From NCBI RefSeq assembly GCF_001887355.1, contig NZ_MPIN01000002.1, positions 62,001 to 126,000 on the forward strand: 64,000 nt of DNA, written 5' to 3'. Below the pieces are notes generated by a model that saw nothing but the letters and a program-made list of their open reading frames with translations, searched no databases and was not told the DNA's origin. Position numbers and translations under genes: made by a program. This document shows, piece by piece, positions 58,578-64,000 of this stretch (position 1 is the stretch's first letter; every line of letters begins with the position of its first letter). The stretch comes from Cystobacter ferrugineus. Its GTDB lineage: Bacteria > Myxococcota > Myxococcia > Myxococcales > Myxococcaceae.

Positions 58578-60347
58578 TCACGCGCGCAGCGGCAACTCCA
58601 CCACGAAGGTCGCGCCCCGACCGAGCGCGCTGTGCACGTGCACCCGGCCCCCCTCGGCCTCCACGATGGCCCGGGTGATGTAGAGCCCCAGGCCCAGCCC
58701 CCCGTAGTGGCGCTCGGACACCGCGCGGGCATAGCGCTCGAAGATGCGGCGGGACTGCTCCGGCGCGATGCCAATGCCCTTGTCCCGCACCGACAGGCGC
58801 GCGAAGCCGTTCTCCACCGACACGCGGACGACCACGGGCGAGCCCGCCCCATACTTCAGCGCGTTGTCCAGCAGGTTGGTCACCACCTGCTCCAACCGGG
58901 AGCGATCCCACTGGCCAACCACCGGGGCGTCGGCCTCGATGACCAGGGGAGACTGGAACTTGCCGGCACGAGGCGTGAGCCGGGCGACCACCTCGCGCAC
59001 CACGCAGCGCAGATCCACCTCCTCACGCCGCAGCTCGAGGCAGCCCGAGACGATGAGCGAGACATCCAACAAACCGTTCATCAACGTGGTGAGCTTGCGC
59101 AACTGCTGCCGCCCCGCTTGAACGGTGGAACGCACCAGGGGGGCCAGGGACGAGTCGGGGTGGGCCTCGGCGGCGCGCTCGAGCGACTGCAGCTTGAGGC
59201 TCAGGGGCGTCAGGGGCGTCTTGAGCTCGTGACTGGCGATGGAGAGGAACTCGTCGCGCAGGCGGATGGCCTCCCGGGCCTCGCGGTAGAGCCGGGCATT
59301 GTCCACCGAGAGCGCCGCGCGGTGGGCGAGCTCCTGGGCGAAGCGCAGGTCCTCCTCGGCATAGCGGCGGTCCGAGGTGGACGCGGCGAGGGTGAGCGAC
59401 CCGAGGATGTGCCCATGGGCGAGCAGGGGGACGGTGAGCAACGAGCGGATGCCCACGCGGCGCATGACCGAGAGGTGCCACGCGTTCTGCGCCGCCTGCC
59501 GCATCAGCTCATCCGTCACGTCCCGCACCAGCGAGGCACGGCCCTCCACGAGCGCCACGGTGGGAGGATAGGAGGACTTCGCATGGGGCAGCGGGGAGAG
59601 TCCGCGCACCTCCTGCACCAGGGCCTCCAGGGACGGGTCCGCCGCCACCACCTGGGCGCGGATGAACTGTCCGTTCGGGCCCAGCACGTCCAGGATGCAC
59701 CAGTCGGCGAGCGCTGGCACCGGAAGCCGCGCGAGCGCGGCGAGCGTGGCGTCGTAGTCCAACGAGGCGGAGAGCAACTCACCTGCCCGGGCGAGGAAGG
59801 AGGCACGTTCCTCCGCCAGACGGAACGCATGGATGTTGGTGCTGGTCCCCACCCACTCACGCACGGTGCCGTCCGCGTCGAGCAGGGGAACGGCCCGCCC
59901 CATCATCCAGATGTACTGGCCGTCCGAGCGGCGCAGCCGGAAGGACACGGAGAAGGCGACCCGCTCGTCGAAAGCTCGCGCCAGGGCCTGCTCGACGTGG
60001 GGCCGATCTTCCGAGTGGACGAAGTCCAGCCACTTCCTGCCCCGCAGCGCCTCGGCGGGCTGTCCGGTGAAGTCCATCCAGCCAGGCAGACCGCCCACCG
60101 ACTTCTCGATGCCCGCGCTCGTCCAGAAGATCTGGGAGGACACGTCCGCCAGGGCGAGCAGGCGTTCATGCTCCTCCTCCAGGGGCACGACCTCTCGCGA
60201 GCGGGAGTCCGTGGGCGTGGAGGCGGAGGTGGAGCGAGACGGAAACTCCCCCGAGGGAATGGAGCGAGGTGGCTTCATGGACAGGGAAGCGACAGGCGAG
60301 GAAGCGTCATGTCCGGGCTCGGCTGAGAGCGAAAGCGTATCAAGCAT
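58578..60347 (-). CDS. PAS-GAF sensor histidine kinase
   Basis: A 589-residue soluble kinase. A disordered Ser/Pro N-terminus (1-55) precedes a PAS/PAC domain (about 60-185: WMDFTGQPAEAL, FRLRRSDGQYIWMMGRAVPL), a GAF domain (about 190-345: LLTVPLLAHGHILGSLTLA), and a HisKA/HATPase core with phosphoacceptor in SHELKTPL, N box NLLDNALKYG, G1 DKGIGIA and G2 GLGLGLYI. No transmembrane helix and no receiver are seen; the partner regulator is not adjacent. It senses a cytosolic signal or small ligand. Confidence 0.9.
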   Translation of the reverse strand: MLDTLSLSAEPGHDASSPVASLSMKPPRSIPSGEFPSRSTSASTPTDSRSREVVPLEEEHERLLALADVSSQIFWTSAGIEKSVGGLPGWMDFTGQPAEALRGRKWLDFVHSEDRPHVEQALARAFDERVAFSVSFRLRRSDGQYIWMMGRAVPLLDADGTVREWVGTSTNIHAFRLAEERASFLARAGELLSASLDYDATLAALARLPVPALADWCILDVLGPNGQFIRAQVVAADPSLEALVQEVRGLSPLPHAKSSYPPTVALVEGRASLVRDVTDELMRQAAQNAWHLSVMRRVGIRSLLTVPLLAHGHILGSLTLAASTSDRRYAEEDLRFAQELAHRAALSVDNARLYREAREAIRLRDEFLSIASHELKTPLTPLSLKLQSLERAAEAHPDSSLAPLVRSTVQAGRQQLRKLTTLMNGLLDVSLIVSGCLELRREEVDLRCVVREVVARLTPRAGKFQSPLVIEADAPVVGQWDRSRLEQVVTNLLDNALKYGAGSPVVVRVSVENGFARLSVRDKGIGIAPEQSRRIFERYARAVSERHYGGLGLGLYITRAIVEAEGGRVHVHSALGRGATFVVELPLRA

Positions 60348-60696
60348 GGCATACCTCGCGCGAACCGCGCGGCATCCGGCATCCGTCCTCCATTCTTCTA
60401 CTCAACGCCCAGACGCCCCCCTTCATCCTCGTACCCGAGGACAACCTTCCCCACGAAGCCGCACCCAAGGTCACGGCCGAGCGGACGCAGGAAGGGTGAG
60501 TCCCTCTTCCCCTCGCATCAATCACTCGCACGTCCCGCGATAAACAGACACGACCCTCCGTACCGGAGCGGAAGACCTGGAGCCAACGGGGCCACCAGGT
60601 GGCGCGCGCTCCCTCTTCCGGCGCCGCGCACGGGAGAAAGGAGGGGGCCGGGGATTGACGCGGCCCCCTTCTCCTTCGCAGCATGGGTATCCGCCC
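60348..60696 (+). other. 349-bp intergenic region with strong leader hairpin
   Basis: No convincing gene. It separates the divergent histidine kinase and thioesterase genes. Near its right end is a stable hairpin: AGGAGGGGGCC at 60639-60649 and GGCCCCCTTCT at 60662-60672, 11 bp with one wobble and a 12-base loop. Nothing on the plus strand lies upstream for it to terminate; it would sit in the thioesterase leader, 24 bases before the start, where it could attenuate expression. Confidence 0.55.
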
Positions 60697-61458
60697 ATGT
60701 CCGTCCCTCCCGTCTACCGCCGCTGGGTGACCTGCCCCGAGCCGCGTCCCCAGGCGAGCCTGCGTCTGTTCTGCTTCCACTTCGCGGGAGGAGACGCCTC
60801 GATCTACCGGCTGTGGACCACCCAATTGCCCGCCGCCATCGAGGTGTGCCCCATCGAGCTGCCGGGCCGGGCCACGCGCCGCGCCGAGCCTCCCATCACC
60901 GACTTCGGCACGCTCATCGACACGCTGGCGCGCCGCGTCCTGCCCTTCCTCAAGGAGCGGCCCTTCGCCTTCTTCGGCCACAGCTTCGGGGGCGTCATCG
61001 CCTTCGAGCTGACGCGGACGCTGCGCCGGCTGGGAGCCCCCATGCCCGTGCGCCTCTTCCTGTCCGCCTGCCCGGCGCTGCATCGGCGGCCCCGGGCCGC
61101 GCCCCCCATCAGCCACCTGCCGGACACGGAGTTCCTGGAGCAGATCGCCCTGCGCTTCGGCACGCCCCGGGAGGTGCTCACCAGCCAGGACGTGCGCGAG
61201 ACGGTGCTGCCCGCGCTGCGCGCGGATCTCTTCCTCGCCGAGAGCTACCGGTACGTGCCAGAGCCGCCCCTGGGCGTGCCCCTGTCGTCCTTTGGCGCCA
61301 CCGAGGACGCGACGGTCGGCCCCCAGGAAGTGCGCGAGTGGGGAGAGCAGACCACCGCGGACTTCCGCCCGAGGATGTTCCCGGGCAACCACTTCTACCT
61401 CGCCACCGAGCGCCCCCGGCTCTACCAGGCCCTGCTGGAAGATCTGCAATTTCCGTGA
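60697..61458 (+). CDS. Type II thioesterase (alpha/beta hydrolase)
   Basis: A 253-residue external thioesterase of the NRPS/PKS editing type: LRLFCFHFAGGDASIYRLW at the start, the nucleophile elbow FGHSFGGVIAFEL (Ser near 93), LPGRATRR, and the catalytic His in FPGNHFYL near the end. Such enzymes clear misprimed carrier proteins. No NRPS or modular PKS gene is present in the window, so it either serves clusters elsewhere or lies at the edge of one. ATG 60697 lacks a strong ribosome site. Confidence 0.88.
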   Translation: MSVPPVYRRWVTCPEPRPQASLRLFCFHFAGGDASIYRLWTTQLPAAIEVCPIELPGRATRRAEPPITDFGTLIDTLARRVLPFLKERPFAFFGHSFGGVIAFELTRTLRRLGAPMPVRLFLSACPALHRRPRAAPPISHLPDTEFLEQIALRFGTPREVLTSQDVRETVLPALRADLFLAESYRYVPEPPLGVPLSSFGATEDATVGPQEVREWGEQTTADFRPRMFPGNHFYLATERPRLYQALLEDLQFP

Positions 61459-61542
61459 CGGAGTCGGTGTTTCCGGTCATCTACCGCCCGCCCCCTCGCC
61501 TCACGAGGCCTCTCCCGAGGGCGGGCCGCGAGGAAGGCGCAC

Positions 61543-62511
61543 GTGCTCATCCGGTACTCCGATTGGAAGAAGCCCACCGACGCGGCCTACGCCTTCCGGC
61601 TGCGGCCAGTGGCGGACGACGCGCGCGAGCCAGGTGGCGTGCGCGTGGCGGTCCCCGGCCCGGGCCACCGCTCGGACATCCGCGAGGTCATCCGCGAGGT
61701 GCTCCAGGAAGGCGAGGCGGAGCGGTTCGAGCAACGGGTGCACCGGTGGACGGGTCCGGAGGACGTGGTCGGGCCCGCGGGAGCGCAGCCCTACGTCCAC
61801 CAGCAGCTCCTCTTCGAGGAGGCCCCGTGGCGTGACGCGCTCGGCGCGGCGGAGCTGGACGAGGTGCTCCGGGGCACCGTCCGGGTGATGCGGGACGCGC
61901 GGGGACACACGGACTACGTGCTGCGCGACCACCACATGCTCGACGTGGCGCTGTACCACTACCGCACCACGGGTGAGCTGCCGCGCGCGCTCTTCCACGC
62001 GGACCGCCACTCAGACTGGTGCAAGGACAGCTACCTGGAGTCGCGTACGCCCCAGCAGGCGGCCACCTGGTGGCGGCTGTTCGAGGGCCTCAAGCGTCCC
62101 GGAGACGCCACGCCCGTGCTCACCGAGGAAGACATCTTCTTCACCACGGCCAAGGCCGAGCCCTCCTCCCGGATGAGCGGCCGGGACGTGGGCTTCTCCA
62201 CCCTGGTGCCCTGGTTCGTGGACACCACGGCGCTGCACTGGCGGCAGGTGCTCGAGCGGCCCGGCGTGACGGAGGCGGACTGGCTGTCCCTGGATCTCGA
62301 CTGCTTCCAGCCCTCGCCCCAGCTCCGCGTGTGCGGAGGGTTGCTGCGCGAGCCCCGCTTCCACGCGATGATGGAGAAGGCGCGCGTGCGGGTGTTCGTG
62401 CTCTCGCCCCAGTTCACCAATGGCGGGGACAAGATCGATCCGTGGACAATCCAGGGCAGCCGCTCCTCCTCGCTCCGGCTGCTGAACCTGTTGAGGCGGC
62501 GTCCTTCATGA
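61543..62511 (+). CDS. UPF0489-family protein (arginase-like metal site)
   Basis: A 322-residue protein of the UPF0489 family. An arginase/ureohydrolase-type manganese site is visible: FHADRHSDW (His152, Asp154, His156, Asp158) and later LSLDLDCFQP (Asp251, Asp253). Members associated with proteusin peptides have been shown to be peptide arginases that turn Arg into Orn; the rest of the family is uncharacterised. The start is GTG 61543, preceded by AGGAAGGCGC. Its stop overlaps the ATPase start (ATGA), so the two proteins are made together, suggesting a functional pair. Confidence 0.8.
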   Translation: MLIRYSDWKKPTDAAYAFRLRPVADDAREPGGVRVAVPGPGHRSDIREVIREVLQEGEAERFEQRVHRWTGPEDVVGPAGAQPYVHQQLLFEEAPWRDALGAAELDEVLRGTVRVMRDARGHTDYVLRDHHMLDVALYHYRTTGELPRALFHADRHSDWCKDSYLESRTPQQAATWWRLFEGLKRPGDATPVLTEEDIFFTTAKAEPSSRMSGRDVGFSTLVPWFVDTTALHWRQVLERPGVTEADWLSLDLDCFQPSPQLRVCGGLLREPRFHAMMEKARVRVFVLSPQFTNGGDKIDPWTIQGSRSSSLRLLNLLRRRPS

Positions 62512-63797
62512 AGCTCACAGAGCTGCGCATCCACCAGTACCGGGACGTCGCACCGGGCGCCCACCTCGTCTTCGGCCCCTCGCTCAACCTGGTGCTCGGC
62601 GAGAACGGCACCGGCCGCACGACGCTCCTGGATCTCCTCTCGCGCGTGCTCGCCTCGGACTTCTCCGGGCTCATCCGCGAGGAGTTCTCCCTGGAGTACG
62701 CCTTCACCTTTCCCGGGATGACGCTCCAGGTGCGCGTGCGCAACACGCGCCCGGACTTCTCGCGGCCCAAGGACGCCGGACCCGAGCCCCAGGCGCTCGT
62801 GCCGCGGCGCGAGCCCGTGGACGAGCCCACGCTCCAGCCCTTCATGGAGGTGACGCTCGAGCTCGACGCACCCGCCGCGCGGCTGGTGCTGCGAGCGGAT
62901 GCCCAGGGCATGGCCTGGGAGGTGGACGGACGGTCCACCTACTCGCAGACCATGCACTGGTCGCTGTTGGATCGCACCGTCTGGGTGGTGCTCTTCCTGG
63001 GAGCCCAGCGGCTGGAGCCCGAATTCAAGGAGCGGCTCAAGGAGCTGTTGCGCCGCACCTTCCTGCTCGCCCCGGCGCGCTTCGACGAGGGGCTGGGGAC
63101 ATACGAGCGGATCGCCCAGGCGCACTACGGAATGGAGATGCGGGGCGAGGAGGTGTTCCCGCTCGGGCTGATGTCGCTGCCCACGTGGCTGCCCGGGGTG
63201 CTGCGCGAGCGCGCGGAACAGGCGCTGGCCACGGGCTTCATCGACATCCGCCATGACGAGCACGAGCGCAACTTCCTCGGCCGCTTCGTCACCCTGGCGG
63301 GCCTGGACGCGGGGCGCTTCCGCGTGGAGCTGCTGGACAAGCACAGCTACGAGGGCGGGGGACGGCTGGAGTTCGGCCACTTCGGCTTCGGCTTCACCCG
63401 GCGCGACGGCGCGGTGCTGTCCCGCGAGCACCTGGGCTACGGCCAGAAGCGGCTCCTGTCGCTCCTGTACTACCTGGACGTCAACGAGGACTTCCTCATC
63501 GCCGACGAGCTGGTCCATGCGCTGCATCCGCGCTGGGTCGAGGCCATCGTGCGCGAGCTGGGCGGCCGGCAGTCCTTCGTGACCAGCCAGAATCCGCTGC
63601 TCTTCGAGTACGTCCGCTTCGCGTCCGCGGACGAGGTGCGCGCCTCGCTCATCCACTGTGGCCTGGAGGTACACGAGGAGCGCGAGCGCAAGGTCTGGTC
63701 CAACCCCAGCGTGGACACCGCCGAGCGGCTCTTCGGCGACTACCGGCGGGGCGGCTCGCCGCTGGCGACCCTCTTGCGCATCCACGGGCTGTGGTGA
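62508..63797 (+). CDS. AAA ATPase (AAA_21/RecF-like), coupled to UPF0489
   Basis: A 429-residue SMC/ABC-type ATPase: the N-terminal MKLTELRIHQYRDVAPGAHLVFGPSLNLVLG typical of RecF/AAA_21 proteins, Walker A GENGTGRTT (31-39) in which the conserved Lys is Arg, a coiled middle, the signature-like LGYGQKRLLSLLYYLD, Walker B FLIADELVHALHP, and a switch-type TSQNPLLFEY. Similar ATPases drive defence and repair systems, usually coupled to an effector enzyme. Here the partner is the UPF0489 protein. ATG 62508 overlaps its stop by four bases. The Lys-to-Arg change may lower ATP hydrolysis. Confidence 0.8.
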   Translation: MKLTELRIHQYRDVAPGAHLVFGPSLNLVLGENGTGRTTLLDLLSRVLASDFSGLIREEFSLEYAFTFPGMTLQVRVRNTRPDFSRPKDAGPEPQALVPRREPVDEPTLQPFMEVTLELDAPAARLVLRADAQGMAWEVDGRSTYSQTMHWSLLDRTVWVVLFLGAQRLEPEFKERLKELLRRTFLLAPARFDEGLGTYERIAQAHYGMEMRGEEVFPLGLMSLPTWLPGVLRERAEQALATGFIDIRHDEHERNFLGRFVTLAGLDAGRFRVELLDKHSYEGGGRLEFGHFGFGFTRRDGAVLSREHLGYGQKRLLSLLYYLDVNEDFLIADELVHALHPRWVEAIVRELGGRQSFVTSQNPLLFEYVRFASADEVRASLIHCGLEVHEERERKVWSNPSVDTAERLFGDYRRGGSPLATLLRIHGLW

Positions 63798-63804
63798 GCC
63801 CGCG

Positions 63805-63990
63805 TCACGTCCGCGCGTCGCGCTCGCGCTCCAGCTCCGCGCGGAAGAAGGCGCTGTGGCGCGCGAGCGTCTCCATGTAGGGCCGCACGTCCTCGCGCGC
63901 CTCGGGAGAGAGCTGGGCGAAGGGCGTCACGTGCACGTCCGGCACGTAGCGGAAGGTGAGGTTGATGCGCCGGGTCTTGAAGTCCGGCAT
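63805..63990 (-). CDS. Short uncharacterised protein, possibly partial at window edge
   Basis: At least 61 residues: MPDFKTRRINLTFRYVPDVH, then TPFAQLSPEAREDVRPYMET and a charged helical end (FFRAELERERDART). I do not recognise the family. The frame stays open to the window edge without a stop, so the ATG at 63990 may be internal and this may be the C-terminus of a longer protein. The stop is seven bases from the convergent ATPase stop. Confidence 0.45.
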   Translation of the reverse strand: MPDFKTRRINLTFRYVPDVHVTPFAQLSPEAREDVRPYMETLARHSAFFRAELERERDART

Positions 63991-64000
63991 CTCGGGGGGC

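Noticed and set aside
58353-60326. A 657-codon open frame on the plus strand
   Set aside because: Antisense to the clear PAS-GAF kinase and the HAD gene start; His/Gln/Arg-rich translation without motifs.

Overview
The window is high-GC (roughly 68-70% by eye), densely packed DNA from a delta-proteobacterial predator, almost certainly a myxobacterium of the Cystobacterineae (Cystobacter / Archangium / Melittangium-like). Pointers are a Myxococcus-type PilA pilin, a SitA6/SitI6-like outer-membrane-exchange toxin and immunity pair, a Myxococcales-specific DUF2378/TIGR02265 protein, a Ser/Thr kinase with TPRs, a large receptor-less chemosensory operon, an ELWxxDGT-repeat secreted protein and a sphingolipid-type desaturase. 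No tRNA, rRNA, CRISPR array, transposase or integrase was seen.

Layout. 1-1165: end of an SDR gene and a DUF4442 gene. 1166-10425: a 9.2-kb mosaic accessory block bounded by a 22-bp perfect direct repeat that is the 3' tail of the zinc-ribbon gene at 10405-10803. It holds a Tat-exported PLP enzyme, a beta-propeller/di-heme lipoprotein, an AT-richer spherulin-4-like gene, an FHA protein, a tyrS fragment, a secreted metalloprotease and a P450 cut off exactly at the repeat. 10972-12252: a radical SAM/SPASM enzyme. 12257-19754: a putative C7-cyclitol (sedoheptulose-7-phosphate cyclase) gene cluster: VOC protein, cupin, bicupin, cyclase, sugar-phosphate isomerase-like enzyme and GMC oxidoreductase on the minus strand, with a divergent glucose-6-phosphate dehydrogenase that could feed pentose-phosphate flux. 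The isomerase gene sits between two 184-bp direct repeats that carry a copy of the GMC gene's 3' end.

19831-23593: a secreted ELWxxDGT protein, an SDR, a 68-residue small protein and a type III polyketide synthase, abutting a kinase gene whose TPR tail is cut and runs antisense into the PKS gene. 26131-28432: a Baeyer-Villiger-type monooxygenase divergent from a TetR regulator, with two tandem 18-bp palindromes between them. 28507-36458: dipeptidase, ferritin-like protein, zinc-ribbon membrane protease-like protein, CPA2 antiporter with a Usp remnant, and a TetR-ABC export operon. 36469-43312: cheW-cheR-cheW-cheA-cheB-RR, all six genes joined by 4-bp stop/start overlaps.

43486-64000: a GT51 transglycosylase with an AsmA-like N-terminus, the sit pair (toxin frameshifted), metallophosphoesterase, monooxygenase, alcohol dehydrogenase, lipoprotein deacetylase, GNAT, sirtuin, DUF2378, SGNH esterase, SDR, pilin, patatin, desaturase, a HAD protein with degenerate catalytic motifs, a PAS-GAF histidine kinase, a type II thioesterase, and a translationally coupled UPF0489-AAA ATPase pair. 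Start codons were set by ribosome-binding sites and overlaps; several are TTG or GTG. All functional calls come from reading motifs, without database searches.
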